Shown one piece after another: positions 25,732 to 34,368 of a stretch of DNA of 64,000 bases. Both the position numbers and the translations under genes were made by a program. The stretch spans positions 2,552,416-2,616,415 of the forward strand of contig CP073693.1 in assembly GCA_018228645.1 (NCBI GenBank). Direction: 5' to 3'. The notes beneath the pieces are model-generated. The model saw only the letters and a program-made list of their open reading frames with translations. It was not told the origin of the DNA and did not search any database. Position 1 is the first letter of the stretch, and every line of letters starts with the position of its first letter. Source of the DNA: Clostridiaceae bacterium Marseille-Q4143 (lineage in GTDB: Bacteria; Bacillota; Clostridia; Lachnospirales; Lachnospiraceae).

Positions 25732-27072
25732 ATGAATCTGTTAGAACGGATTCCGAAGGACTTTTATAAGCTTTTCGGAAGCAAATATATGGAGTATTAT
25801 ATAACATTTCTGGTGGCCATCTATGAGGAGAGCAGCCGGTCTTATTCTGCGCTGGGGCTTACCGAGCAGGAGTGCCGGGCTATCATCAATGAACAGCTGG
25901 CATCAGCTACCATTGACTGGAGTGAGGAACGTTTTGACGAGGAAGGAAGTCTTCTGACCAGAAGTAATATGGCAGCGGTCTGCCTCCGGCATTTTGAAGA
26001 GTGGGGATGGCTTAGACAGGACTTTGACGAAACGCTGAACAGCTATGTCGTGTCATTTCCTGAGTACAGCCAGCTTTATGTGGAGCTGTTTCAGAAATTA
26101 TCCGTGGAAGAGGACAGCGAGGAGCGGGAGAGTGTGCTGGCTGTGTACAGCTATCTTTTTACCTACAGTGCAGACCCTGAAAAAAATACAGAGATGCTGA
26201 GAAGTGCCCTTCGTACTTCCCGAAGGCTGTCACAGATGCTGGCAGCCATGCAGGAAGGTATGAGAGGGTATTTTGATGAACTGTCAGGAAAAAAGGATTT
26301 TCGTGGTATTCAGGAGGTGCTGATCCGGGAAATTCATAACAGTGACAGTAAGAAATACGCGATTCTGACGACTACGGACAGCTTTTATCGTTACAAAGAG
26401 GCTGTAAAAGAGTTGATAGACCAGAATATGAGCAATCCGGAGATTGATGATGAAGCGGCAGAAATTCTGCTCAGAATTGAGCGGGAGTTTGACAGCATTG
26501 AACGGAGGTACAACCGGCTCATTGAACAGAAGACGGTCTTTGCCAGCCGTGCAGCGGCGAGAATTCGCTATATTTTGAGGGAAGGTTCTGCAGAAGAGGA
26601 TCAGACACTGCAGCTTGTGAATCTTCTGAACCAGAGCAGCCGAAAGGAAGAAATTCTGAAAGAACTGGCATCCTCAATGGGTGTCACTTCTCCTTATCGA
26701 GTAATCACAGAGAAGAGCTTTTACACACCCAGGAATATGGAAAAAGAAGCATTTCAGCCGGTATCCGTATCTACAGGAGCAAATGCTGATTTCGGTGAAA
26801 TGGAAGATTTTATTTTGCAGCCTCTGTATACAAAAGAAGAGATCCGGTCTTTCCGAAAAGAATATGAAAAGAATGGAGTCTTTTCTGTTACAAAAGACGT
26901 AATACATTCCGTGGAAGATCTGGAAAAACTGTTCTTTATCTGGCAGGAAGCTACCGAGCGGCAGGATGATGCTCAGCGGATTGCCATTGGAGACGAGATT
27001 CGGGGCGAAGGAGGACTTACGTTCTCAGGTCTTACCATAGAGAATGCAGAAGAGGAGAAAGAGAAAGCATGA
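25732..27072 (+). CDS. jetA: JetA-family (MukF/MksF-like kleisin) condensin subunit, 446 aa
   Basis: First gene of a three-gene SMC-like operon. The sequence matches what I know of the Firmicute JetA family (DUF5716): an N-terminal winged-helix-like part (LLERIPKDFYKLFGSKYMEYYITFLVAIYEES), a charged helical centre, and a C-terminal SVEDLEKLFFIWQEA segment that I recall as conserved. In Wadjet systems JetA is the kleisin that bridges the JetC ATPase heads and recruits JetB. Its stop overlaps the jetB start by 4 bp. It is the family name that I recognise; anti-plasmid activity is not implied without JetD. Confidence 0.82.
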   Translation: MNLLERIPKDFYKLFGSKYMEYYITFLVAIYEESSRSYSALGLTEQECRAIINEQLASATIDWSEERFDEEGSLLTRSNMAAVCLRHFEEWGWLRQDFDETLNSYVVSFPEYSQLYVELFQKLSVEEDSEERESVLAVYSYLFTYSADPEKNTEMLRSALRTSRRLSQMLAAMQEGMRGYFDELSGKKDFRGIQEVLIREIHNSDSKKYAILTTTDSFYRYKEAVKELIDQNMSNPEIDDEAAEILLRIEREFDSIERRYNRLIEQKTVFASRAAARIRYILREGSAEEDQTLQLVNLLNQSSRKEEILKELASSMGVTSPYRVITEKSFYTPRNMEKEAFQPVSVSTGANADFGEMEDFILQPLYTKEEIRSFRKEYEKNGVFSVTKDVIHSVEDLEKLFFIWQEATERQDDAQRIAIGDEIRGEGGLTFSGLTIENAEEEKEKA

Positions 27073-27731
27073 GTACATATTTAGAAGAACTTTCGTTGTC
27101 GGAAGCGGAAGAAGTAAAACGGACGATCCGGGATCTGTTCCGGCAGACCTGCATTCTACAGACCAAATATGATCCGGCGACGTTGACGCCAAGGGATAAC
27201 CCGAGATATCAGACCTGTGCGAAACACCGGGCATTTATTGAGGATTATGTATCCGTACTTGGATGTGAACTGATCCATGACCCGCAGGAACATATTTTCC
27301 GACTGACCGGGGAAGGAGCCGCAGTGGAGCGTATGTCCATCACGACAACGCTGCTGGTGTTAATTCTGAAACTGATTTACCGGGACAAAGTGCTGGGAGA
27401 AGGTCTTCATGCTACGATGACGAATCTGCCGGAAATGCGTGAATATGGAAAAGATACCAATCTGATTACGAGAAAACTGACCACGGCGGAATGGAGAGAG
27501 GCACTGTATCTTATGAGAATGCATCAGATGATCGACGTGCCTGGTGCTGTCCGTGATGTGGACGATGAGACGCCCATCTATATTTATGGAACGATTAACC
27601 TGTACTGTTCTGCACTGGACATGAACCGTCTGGTGGAGAAATACAGAGAAGAAGTGCAGGAAGCAGAAAGCAGGGAGGAAGAGGAAGTTGAAGCAGGCGA
27701 AGAAGATTATAACCCGGATGCTGCTGAATAA
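27069..27731 (+). CDS. jetB: JetB-family (MukE/MksE-like, DUF4194) condensin subunit, 220 aa
   Basis: A small soluble protein of the DUF4194/MukE-like class with winged-helix character (YVSVLGCELIHDPQEHIFRLTGEGA, then TTLLVLILKLIYRDK) and a strongly acidic C-terminal tail. It binds the JetA kleisin in the known complexes. ATG 27069 overlaps jetA by four bases, and its own last 44 bp overlap jetC in another frame, showing tight translational coupling. The acidic tail is encoded within that overlap. Confidence 0.8.
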   Translation: MSTYLEELSLSEAEEVKRTIRDLFRQTCILQTKYDPATLTPRDNPRYQTCAKHRAFIEDYVSVLGCELIHDPQEHIFRLTGEGAAVERMSITTTLLVLILKLIYRDKVLGEGLHATMTNLPEMREYGKDTNLITRKLTTAEWREALYLMRMHQMIDVPGAVRDVDDETPIYIYGTINLYCSALDMNRLVEKYREEVQEAESREEEEVEAGEEDYNPDAAE

Positions 27732-30700
27732 CTGGGGCGGAATCAGCCATCGAATGATGGAATTTCATGAATATGTGAATCTGTTCAGTGGAAAGAGCGG
27801 ATCCGGAAAATCAACGGTCATGGACGCCATTCAGGTGGTGCTCTATGGAAGTATGTCCGCTTCCTTTCTGAATAAGGCAGCAGATGATGCAAAGAACCGA
27901 AGAAGTGTTATGAGCTATCTCCGCGGAGAGCAGAAGGACGGCACAGCAAATCGTGGAGGACAGGACTTTGGTTCTACATTGGTGCTGGAAATCAAAGATA
28001 CGGGAAGCGGCATTACTACTTGTTTTGGAGTACTCTTTGAGATCGGAAGAGCCGATACGGATATCAATGGAAAATATACCTTTTTCAGCCACTCCGGATC
28101 CATGCCGGAGGATGAGTATCTGGAAGAAGGAGGGATTCCTTATTCCAGAGGGCGGATGAAGAAACTTTGTGAGGCCAGAAAGAGCAGTCCGGATAACCGG
28201 GGAAGAGGAGAAGTGAACCGTCTCTATCCGTCCAGAGAATCCTATGTGAACACCCTTTATGAAGTGATCTTAGGTTCCGTGGATGCACAGCGTCTGATGA
28301 CTATGGAAAAGAGTGCCATCGCTCTTCGGATGACCAATGGTACCGGTCAGTTTATTAAGGATTATATGTTCCCGAAAAGTCGGGAGAGCGCCATCGAGAA
28401 GATCAGTGAACAGCTGGGGGCTTACAGGGAAATCAAAGAGCGCGTGGAGGATCTGGAGAGGAGAATCCGTCTGCTTAGTGAGATCCGGGAGAGCCACGAA
28501 GGTCTTATAAAGACCCGTGCGGATATGGTTCATGCAGAAACAGTGTTAAAATACATTGAGATCGAGAGTACCAGAGCTCATCTGGAGACCAGAACCCAGG
28601 ATCTGAAGAAAGAGACGGAAGCAGTTGCCAATCTTCAGAAACAGCAGGCGGAGGAAGAAAAAACATCGGAAACGCTGGCTGCAGAACTGGTGGAAGTTCA
28701 GGCGTCTCTTCGCTCCAGTGATTACGGACAGAAACAGAAGGAATTGACAGAACTTGAAAATACGGTTCTGCTGCTTTCCGGAAACAGCCGTCAGTGGAGA
28801 AAACTGCTGGATGATTTAAGCGCGTGGGAGACAGAGGAGACGGTTTCCGGCTATGTGAGTAATTTTGCTCTGCAGCTTCTGGATGAATTCCGTAAAGGAA
28901 AGGTCACGGAAGAGAACTGTAAGGAACTTCAGAAGCGTCTGGAAGAAGCCAGAGAAAATGTGGAAGAAGAGTTAGAGGATCTGACAGAACGGCAGCGCAT
29001 ACTGTCGGCAGAACTGGAAGAGAAAAAAGAGATTCTTGATGAGCTGAAGCATGATCGGAAGCCTTATGATAAGAATCTCCGGCAGGCCAGAACCCAGCTG
29101 GAGAGCGCCCTTTCCAATCTCTATGGAAAGAAAGCACCCGTTTACATTCTGGCAGATCTTTTTGATGTCACCGACGAAAAATGGAAAAATGCGGTGGAAG
29201 GACGACTGGGACGCCTGAAATACAGTCTGGTGACAGCGCCGGAATATGCCCTTGACGCGGCAAATCTGTTCCGCCGCCTGAAGAAGTTCCAGGAAGTGGA
29301 TCTGATTAATACCCAGGCAATTTTGAAAGACCAGCCTCAGGCACAGCCGGGAACTCTCTATGAAGCGGTTCGTGCAGAAGAATCCTTTGTAGACGACTGT
29401 CTGAAACGGTATCTTGGACGCACCGTAAAATGTGAGTCTGTAGAGGAATTGTCCAAAGTACGTGACGGTGTGACACCGGACTGCTATTCTTACAGCAATT
29501 ATATGTTCCGCCATCTGCGAGAGAAAGATTATACTTTAAGAGCCTGCATCGGAACGAAAGTGTCCCGTACAAAAATGACGGAGCTTTCCGACAGGGTGAA
29601 TGTACTGGAAAACGAACTGGATGAGTATGCCTCCACTTGCAGAAGCCTGAAAAAAGCGTTGAATTTTGAAATGCTTCACATGGAGCCGAAGCATGTTCTG
29701 GAGTTATCTCAGGCAGCCGCAGATCTGGAGCGTTATTATAAGAAACAGGAGAAGCTGGAGAAGGAGATCTGTGAGCTTCAAAGTGGCAGTCTGACAGCAC
29801 AGCTAGAAGCACAGAAAGAAGAACTGACCGCGAAGCAGCAGGAACAGAATCGGAAAGTGGGAATGCTGCAGGCAGAGATGATAGAACATATTCGTGTGCA
29901 GGGAAGCATTGAGTCTGATGTAAAGAAATATGAGGAAAATCTGGCTGCATTGTCAGAAGGATTTGTGGAAAATGAAGAGCTGGCAGCAGAAGTCAGTGAG
30001 CAGCTGCTTACCCAGTCCGAAACCAGCTACCGCAATCGGACGACCAGAGAATTAACTTCTTTACAGGAGCTTGAGCAGGAACAACAGGAAAACCGTTCCC
30101 GTGCCAGAATGGACTTCAACCGGATCTATGCATCCTATGGACTTTCCGGTGTGGAGAAGGAAAATGATGCCTACGACCGGATCCTGGAACAGTGTAAGAG
30201 GGACTATGAACCACAGTATAAGGAAGAATTCCGGATGCAGTGCGATCAGGTCTATACAAGCCTTCGGGATAATGTTATTGCGGCCATTCATGGAGAGATC
30301 AAAGCGGCATACCGCCATGCAAGAGAGATTAACCGTCTGCTTTCCCGGATTCGTTTTTCGGACAGTACTTATCAGATTGAGATCCGCCCGGCGGATAATG
30401 AGAACGGGCAGTTTTATGAAATGCTTATGGCCAGCGAACTGGACAGCAAGGTGCTGGATAATAACGGCTTTGATGGCCAGATGAGTCTTCTGGAAGATGA
30501 ATTTTATATGAAATACAAAGATAAGATTGACCTGCTTACGGAAAAATTTATGCCGCTACAGGAGGGCGATGCCCAGAACCTGAATGCAAAGCGGCAGGAG
30601 ATGGAACAGTACGCAGATTACCGAAATTATCTGACCTTTAGTATGTATGAGCGTGTGGAGGATGAGGACGGATCTGTCAGAAAGAATCATGTGGATGAGA

Positions 30701-31038
30701 TGGCGGGACGTGATTCCGGTGGAGAGGGACAAAACCCCAAATACGTAGCGCTGCTGGCTGGATTTGCCATGCTCTATATGCAGCAGAGCAGCCGGGAGTC
30801 CAAAGTGCGTCTGGTATTACTGGACGAGGCATTCTCCAAGATGGATAAGGAGCGAAGCGAGGTCTGCCTGCGCTATGCAAGAGAGCTTGACCTGCAGCTT
30901 ATTGTATGCGTCCCGGATGAGAGATTACAGTCCCTTATCCAGAACGTAGACTGTGTCTATGGATTCAGGAGATTTCAGAATCAGATCAGTATGATGCATA
31001 TTGATAAAGGGGATTACCTGAATCTGCTGGAAGGATGA
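27688..31038 (+). CDS. jetC: JetC-family (MukB/MksB-like) SMC ATPase, 1116 aa
   Basis: A large SMC-type ATPase: Walker A GKSGSGKS at residues 35-42, two long coiled-coil arms (heptad-rich stretches about 270-470 and 640-830) around a hinge-like region, an ABC signature RDSGGEGQ near 1008, and Walker B with catalytic Glu in LVLLDEAFSKMD near 1045. It should form a dimer that loops DNA with JetA and JetB. The start is TTG 27688, nine bases after GGGAGG at 27673-27678, and the LNNWGG segment right after fits the family's N-terminus; the ATG at 27718 would remove the first strand. No jetD follows: the next genes are a cupin and an SseB-like gene. Confidence 0.9.
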   Translation: MKQAKKIITRMLLNNWGGISHRMMEFHEYVNLFSGKSGSGKSTVMDAIQVVLYGSMSASFLNKAADDAKNRRSVMSYLRGEQKDGTANRGGQDFGSTLVLEIKDTGSGITTCFGVLFEIGRADTDINGKYTFFSHSGSMPEDEYLEEGGIPYSRGRMKKLCEARKSSPDNRGRGEVNRLYPSRESYVNTLYEVILGSVDAQRLMTMEKSAIALRMTNGTGQFIKDYMFPKSRESAIEKISEQLGAYREIKERVEDLERRIRLLSEIRESHEGLIKTRADMVHAETVLKYIEIESTRAHLETRTQDLKKETEAVANLQKQQAEEEKTSETLAAELVEVQASLRSSDYGQKQKELTELENTVLLLSGNSRQWRKLLDDLSAWETEETVSGYVSNFALQLLDEFRKGKVTEENCKELQKRLEEARENVEEELEDLTERQRILSAELEEKKEILDELKHDRKPYDKNLRQARTQLESALSNLYGKKAPVYILADLFDVTDEKWKNAVEGRLGRLKYSLVTAPEYALDAANLFRRLKKFQEVDLINTQAILKDQPQAQPGTLYEAVRAEESFVDDCLKRYLGRTVKCESVEELSKVRDGVTPDCYSYSNYMFRHLREKDYTLRACIGTKVSRTKMTELSDRVNVLENELDEYASTCRSLKKALNFEMLHMEPKHVLELSQAAADLERYYKKQEKLEKEICELQSGSLTAQLEAQKEELTAKQQEQNRKVGMLQAEMIEHIRVQGSIESDVKKYEENLAALSEGFVENEELAAEVSEQLLTQSETSYRNRTTRELTSLQELEQEQQENRSRARMDFNRIYASYGLSGVEKENDAYDRILEQCKRDYEPQYKEEFRMQCDQVYTSLRDNVIAAIHGEIKAAYRHAREINRLLSRIRFSDSTYQIEIRPADNENGQFYEMLMASELDSKVLDNNGFDGQMSLLEDEFYMKYKDKIDLLTEKFMPLQEGDAQNLNAKRQEMEQYADYRNYLTFSMYERVEDEDGSVRKNHVDEMAGRDSGGEGQNPKYVALLAGFAMLYMQQSSRESKVRLVLLDEAFSKMDKERSEVCLRYARELDLQLIVCVPDERLQSLIQNVDCVYGFRRFQNQISMMHIDKGDYLNLLEG

Positions 31039-31076
31039 GCAGGAGAAAATTCCGTGTGGCGGTTCTGACGGGAATA

Positions 31077-31085
31077 TGGTACAAT
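31077..31085 (+). promoter_or_regulatory. Possible extended -10 promoter of the cupin gene
   Basis: TGG-TACAAT reads as an extended -10 box, 42 bp before the cupin start, with no good -35. It would separate the cupin and SseB-like genes from the jet operon. Confidence 0.4.
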
Positions 31086-31126
31086 AAAAACAGTGACGCG
31101 AATGAAAGAGAAGGAGAAGAAAACCG

Positions 31127-31468
31127 ATGGTTCGTAAAGCAGAGATTAAAGTCGTGGAAGGGCTGCGCGGGGGAAAAGGCCGTCTGGAAATGCACCATAT
31201 ACTGAAACCGGAAGAACTGAATGGACATGGAAGAGTGTATGCGCTGATCAGAATGGAGCCGCACAGCAGTATCGGATTTCATGAGCATATCGGTGAGACG
31301 GAGCCGTACTATATCATATCCGGACACGGAACTTTTATCGATAATGACGGAAGCCGGATTCCGGTGGGACCGGACGATGCCTGCCTTATTGAGTGCGGAC
31401 AGAGTCACGGATTTGAAAATGACTCAGATGAAGAGCTGGTGATGATGGCTCTTGTATATAATGAGTAA
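31127..31468 (+). CDS. Single-domain cupin protein, 113 aa
   Basis: The cupin-2 fold is visible: RMEPHSSIGFHEHIGETEPYYIISG supplies the metal-binding histidines and glutamate of motif 1, and ECGQSHGFEN supplies the motif 2 histidine. The protein is probably a small metal-binding isomerase, dioxygenase or sensor; which cannot be told. AAGGAG at 31110-31115 fits ATG 31127. It lies 88 bp after jetC, in the same direction, and 17 bp before the SseB-like gene. Confidence 0.85.
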   Translation: MVRKAEIKVVEGLRGGKGRLEMHHILKPEELNGHGRVYALIRMEPHSSIGFHEHIGETEPYYIISGHGTFIDNDGSRIPVGPDDACLIECGQSHGFENDSDEELVMMALVYNE

Positions 31469-31485
31469 GAATGGAGAAAAACAAC

Positions 31486-32373
31486 ATGGCAATCGACATT
31501 GAAAAATACAGAAAGCAGCAGAAACAGACGGCAGCAGATGCAGTCAAAGATCTGAGAGAAGCATATGCGTTTATTTCTCTTACAACAAATATGCCGTATG
31601 TAGAGTGTGAAGAGGTGGACTATAATGATCAGATTCATCTGTTTGCACGTAAAGAAGATGCAGAAAGCATGCAGAAAGAACTGGAAGCAAAAGGTGACCG
31701 TGTCCGGATTCTGGAACTGAAGACGGTGGAAATTCAGGTTCCGGCTGATCCAAAAAATCCGGCGGGGGAGAAAAAGACCATGTATCTGAATCAGGTGCGC
31801 CAGCATCTGGGAACGATGCCGTTTATTGGTGTGAATGCAGTCTGCTTCCACTCCGTAGGAGGCGAGGAAACCTGCATCGAGATTAAAGAGGTGCTCCCGG
31901 ATGATTTCGAGGAAAAGGTTGGAGAGAATCCTCTGTACCAGCCGAATGTGCAGCTGACCGGTCTTTATCTTATGCAGGAAGCACGTAAGAAAAAGGAACT
32001 GGTAGATCAGAAACACTTAAGAGAGCTGGACGAAGAGTTCTCTGCAAACATGGTGAAAGCGAAACTGTTCCTTGCTGTTCTGCCGCCGGAAGGCAAAGAA
32101 CGTGATCCGAAGCTGGAATTAAAAGAGTGCAGACTTCCTTATCTGAAACATCAGAGCGGTGATATTTTCTTCCCGGTATTTACAGATGTCTGGGAATTCC
32201 AGAAATACACAAAAGATAAGAAGAATCTTCGTTCTATCCAGATTCCGTTCAAGGATCTGACCAAATTCTGGGTACAGGATGCAAAAGCTTATATGATTAA
32301 TCCCCTTGGTTTTGCACTTCCGTTGTCAAAAGAGATGATTCCGAAATTGTTAACTAAATTTGGAAATGAATAA
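31486..32373 (+). CDS. SseB-family protein, 295 aa
   Basis: The N-terminal half is an unassigned charged domain containing KKTMYLNQVRQHLG; the C-terminal half carries the SseB pattern VFTDVWEFQKYTKDK ... FKDLTKFWVQDAKAYMINPLGFALPLSKE. It is larger than the 140-aa SseB-like protein elsewhere in the window because of that extra N-terminal domain. ATG 31486 is nine bases after GGAG at 31473-31476; the ATG at 31471 contains that GGAG and is less likely. It ends in a strong terminator. Function of the family is unknown. Confidence 0.78.
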   Translation: MAIDIEKYRKQQKQTAADAVKDLREAYAFISLTTNMPYVECEEVDYNDQIHLFARKEDAESMQKELEAKGDRVRILELKTVEIQVPADPKNPAGEKKTMYLNQVRQHLGTMPFIGVNAVCFHSVGGEETCIEIKEVLPDDFEEKVGENPLYQPNVQLTGLYLMQEARKKKELVDQKHLRELDEEFSANMVKAKLFLAVLPPEGKERDPKLELKECRLPYLKHQSGDIFFPVFTDVWEFQKYTKDKKNLRSIQIPFKDLTKFWVQDAKAYMINPLGFALPLSKEMIPKLLTKFGNE

Positions 32374-32415
32374 AAAAGCTCCGGCCGGACATTGTTGTCC
32401 GGTCGGAGTTTTTTG
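32373..32415. terminator. Strong bidirectional terminator
   Basis: CTCCGGCCGGACA (32379-32391) pairs with TGTCCGGTCGGAG (32396-32408) with one G-T position, flanked by six A's before and six T's after, between the ends of the SseB-like gene and the minus-strand sdpI gene. Confidence 0.9.
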
Positions 32416-32421
32416 CGGAAA

Positions 32422-33063
32422 TCAGATTCCTTTACGATACCAGAGATAAGACATAAGGGTGGGAACCAGGCTTGCCACCATAATCATTGCGAACATAATG
32501 CCAAAGACCAGTTTTTGACTGGGGAGAAAGGCTGCCAGGATCAGGATGATACCTGCCGTGAAGAAGCATTTTCCGCCCAGACGGTGAGTTCTGCGCCAGT
32601 TCTCTTCGCTGCAAAGAGCCCATGGAGTCCGTATGCCCATGAAGAAATTACTTTTTACTTTCGGCAGTTCATTTCCAATAAAGAGGAACAGAATACCGAT
32701 GGCGATCGTAATTACCAGTGGAATATTGACAGTTCCCGGACGGAAATTTTCCACCAGAGTGATGGAGGTCATGCCGAATAGAAAGAGCTGCATAAAAATA
32801 CAGAACTGATCGTAAAAATGTTCAAATTTACTGTAGTTTTTCTTCCTCGGATCCACATGGGGAAGTATGTCGAACAGGATTGCGATGACAAGTCCCATAC
32901 CGCTCATAAGAAATAAATGCCATTTCGCTTCGTAGGAGGCTGCGCCGTTTAAATCCCAGCTTAAGGTAATCTGGTCAGGCAGCCGAAAATAGCAGACAAT
33001 AGAAACAAGCAGAGTGATAAGCGGAATCACATAGTTTAAAATACGAAGTTTAGGATTCTTCAT
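32422..33063 (-). CDS. sdpI: SdpI-family membrane protein (DUF1648 type), 213 aa
   Basis: Six hydrophobic helices. The DUF1648 motif is seen at the N-terminus (ITLSWDLNGAASYEAKW) and the SdpI motif NFFMGIRTPWAL with the following NWRRTHRLGGK in the C-terminal half. In Bacillus SdpI gives immunity to the SDP toxin and acts as a signal for SdpR. Here it is coupled to the ArsR-type gene directly upstream (14-bp overlap). No sdpC-like toxin gene is in the window, so it may protect against toxins of other cells or control cell-surface stress. Confidence 0.85.
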   Translation of the reverse strand: MKNPKLRILNYVIPLITLLVSIVCYFRLPDQITLSWDLNGAASYEAKWHLFLMSGMGLVIAILFDILPHVDPRKKNYSKFEHFYDQFCIFMQLFLFGMTSITLVENFRPGTVNIPLVITIAIGILFLFIGNELPKVKSNFFMGIRTPWALCSEENWRRTHRLGGKCFFTAGIILILAAFLPSQKLVFGIMFAMIMVASLVPTLMSYLWYRKGI

Positions 33064-33331
33064 GGGAATCTCCTTTCTTTAAAGACATCATCCAGTTCAG
33101 GATATCGTCCAGTACACTTGTGTTTAATGTATAGAAAATAAATTTTCCCTTCTTCTCATCATCGATGAGTCCGGCGTTTTTTAAGATGGACAGATGATGG
33201 GAGAGGGATGCTCCGGTCATAGAGAAATGTTCCAGCAGTTCTCCGGCCGAGAAAGGGCCTGTTCGCAGCAGATTCAGGATCTCCCGCCGGGTGGGATCGG
33301 ACAGGGCTTTGAAGCTTTCCTGAAAACCCAT
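33050..33331 (-). CDS. sdpR: ArsR-family repressor, SdpR-like, 93 aa
   Basis: A winged-helix ArsR/SmtB protein: FKALSDPTRREILNLLR, then the recognition region FSMTGASLSHHLSILKNAGLI and the wing DEKKGKFIFYTLN. It has no metal-binding cysteine motif, as in SdpR. The gene starts at ATG 33331 after AGGAGG and overlaps sdpI by 14 bp. A perfect dyad 23 bp upstream is its likely operator, which implies autorepression of sdpRI. Confidence 0.9.
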   Translation of the reverse strand: MGFQESFKALSDPTRREILNLLRTGPFSAGELLEHFSMTGASLSHHLSILKNAGLIDDEKKGKFIFYTLNTSVLDDILNWMMSLKKGDSHEES

Positions 33332-33353
33332 GATGTACCTCCTTACAGATAAT

Positions 33354-33381
33354 AATTAGACATTTATCTAAACGTCTAATT
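33354..33381 (-). promoter_or_regulatory. Candidate SdpR operator
   Basis: AATTAGAC (33354-33361) and GTCTAATT (33374-33381) are perfect 8-bp arms around a 12-bp centre, located directly upstream of sdpR. The TTAGAC half-site and dyad shape fit an ArsR-family site. Confidence 0.65.
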
Positions 33382-33433
33382 GAAATATAGCACCGGACAG
33401 GAAAAAAGTCAATGAGAAAGCACAAAAAATTTC

Positions 33434-33461
33434 TTGCCATCTGAAAAAATTGTGTTATAGT
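33434..33461 (+). promoter_or_regulatory. Promoter of the ECF S-component gene
   Basis: TTGCCA (33434-33439), a 16-bp spacer and TATAGT (33456-33461) give a start near 33468 and therefore a leader of about 265 nt. Confidence 0.6.
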
Positions 33462-33467
33462 AGAAAA

Positions 33468-33733
33468 GAACGTTATTCCACAGGAAAACGCATCATGTAA
33501 GACATCTGTTATTCTAAAGACAGAAAATGCAAAAAGAGACGAAGAAAGTGCTGACCTTACAGGCGGCAACTTATGAAAAAAGACTCTTTTGGATTTTGTG
33601 TTTTGTTTGTCCGCAGATCTGCGGTTTTTCTGAAGTTTCGTTCATTTTATTTTCCCCAGAAATTAAACAGGAGCCAGGAGACAGGGGACGTTTGCCTTTG
33701 CTGCGCCGTTTCACTGGACAAAAGGAGAGAAAA
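33468..33733 (+). promoter_or_regulatory. Long structured leader with internal terminator-like hairpin
   Basis: The leader contains a CTGT/ACAG hairpin (33506-33523), AAAAGAG and CTCTTTT arms enclosing about 40 nt (33532 to about 33590), and CCGCA-GATC-TGCGG at 33611-33624 followed by five T's. This order, structured region then terminator then gene, is that of an attenuator or riboswitch. I could not match it to any riboswitch consensus I know (TPP, FMN, THF, preQ1, cobalamin and T-box were considered). The frame of the gene stays open through the leader from 33527, which I take as chance. Confidence 0.45.
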
Positions 33734-34336
33734 ATGAAAAACACGCATTCACAGAAAACATTATTTATGGTGGAACTGGCACTTATGGTAGCCATTATTT
33801 TCATCATGGCATTTACACCGCTGGGATATTTCCAGACCATGGGTCTTTCCATTACTTTTTTAACTGTACCGGTTGCAGTCGGTGCCATTATTTTAGGACC
33901 GAAAGGCGGCGCCATCTGCGGTCTGGCTTTTGGTATCACCAGCTTTATGCAGTGCTTCGGTATGGGAGCCTTTGGAACCATGCTGTTCAGTATTAATCCA
34001 TTGGGAACGGCAATTACCTGTATCATTCCCCGTGTGCTGGAAGGATTGCTCTGTGGTCTGATTTTCCAGGCGCTTCATAAAAACATGAAAAATGGTGCAT
34101 ATCTTATTGCAAGTCTTGCATGCCCGCTGTTAAACACTCTGTTTTTTATGAGCTCACTGGTTGTATTTTTCTACAATACAGATTATATTCAGGGATTTGT
34201 AAGCACATTCGGCGTTACCAATCCGTTTGCATTTGTCATCGCATTCGTAGGTGTGCAGGGAGCCATTGAGGCCATTGTATGTTTCCTGCTGGCAGGAGCA
34301 ATTTCCCGCGCACTGGGAACGGCACTTCATAAATAA
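33734..34336 (+). CDS. ECF transporter S component (vitamin-binding subunit), 200 aa
   Basis: Six helices with the pattern of substrate-capturing S proteins: ALMVAIIFIMAFTPLGYFQT, the conserved SITFLTVPVAVGAIILGPKGGAICGLAFGITSF stretch, and INPLGTAITCIIPRVLEGL. It resembles the pantothenate (PanT)/related class, but I cannot fix the vitamin. It would work with an ECF ATPase/transmembrane module encoded elsewhere, none of which is in the window. AAAGGAG at 33721-33727 sets ATG 33734; an upstream in-frame extension to 33527 has no ribosome site and reads as leader sequence. Confidence 0.83.
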   Translation: MKNTHSQKTLFMVELALMVAIIFIMAFTPLGYFQTMGLSITFLTVPVAVGAIILGPKGGAICGLAFGITSFMQCFGMGAFGTMLFSINPLGTAITCIIPRVLEGLLCGLIFQALHKNMKNGAYLIASLACPLLNTLFFMSSLVVFFYNTDYIQGFVSTFGVTNPFAFVIAFVGVQGAIEAIVCFLLAGAISRALGTALHK

Positions 34337-34368
34337 AACAGGAACATAGAGCAGAAGGGGGATTGACC

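Noticed and set aside
33527..33733. N-terminal extension of the ECF S-component protein
   Set aside because: The extension has no ribosome site, overlaps a hairpin with T-run, and does not resemble the family; AAAGGAG before 33734 is strong.
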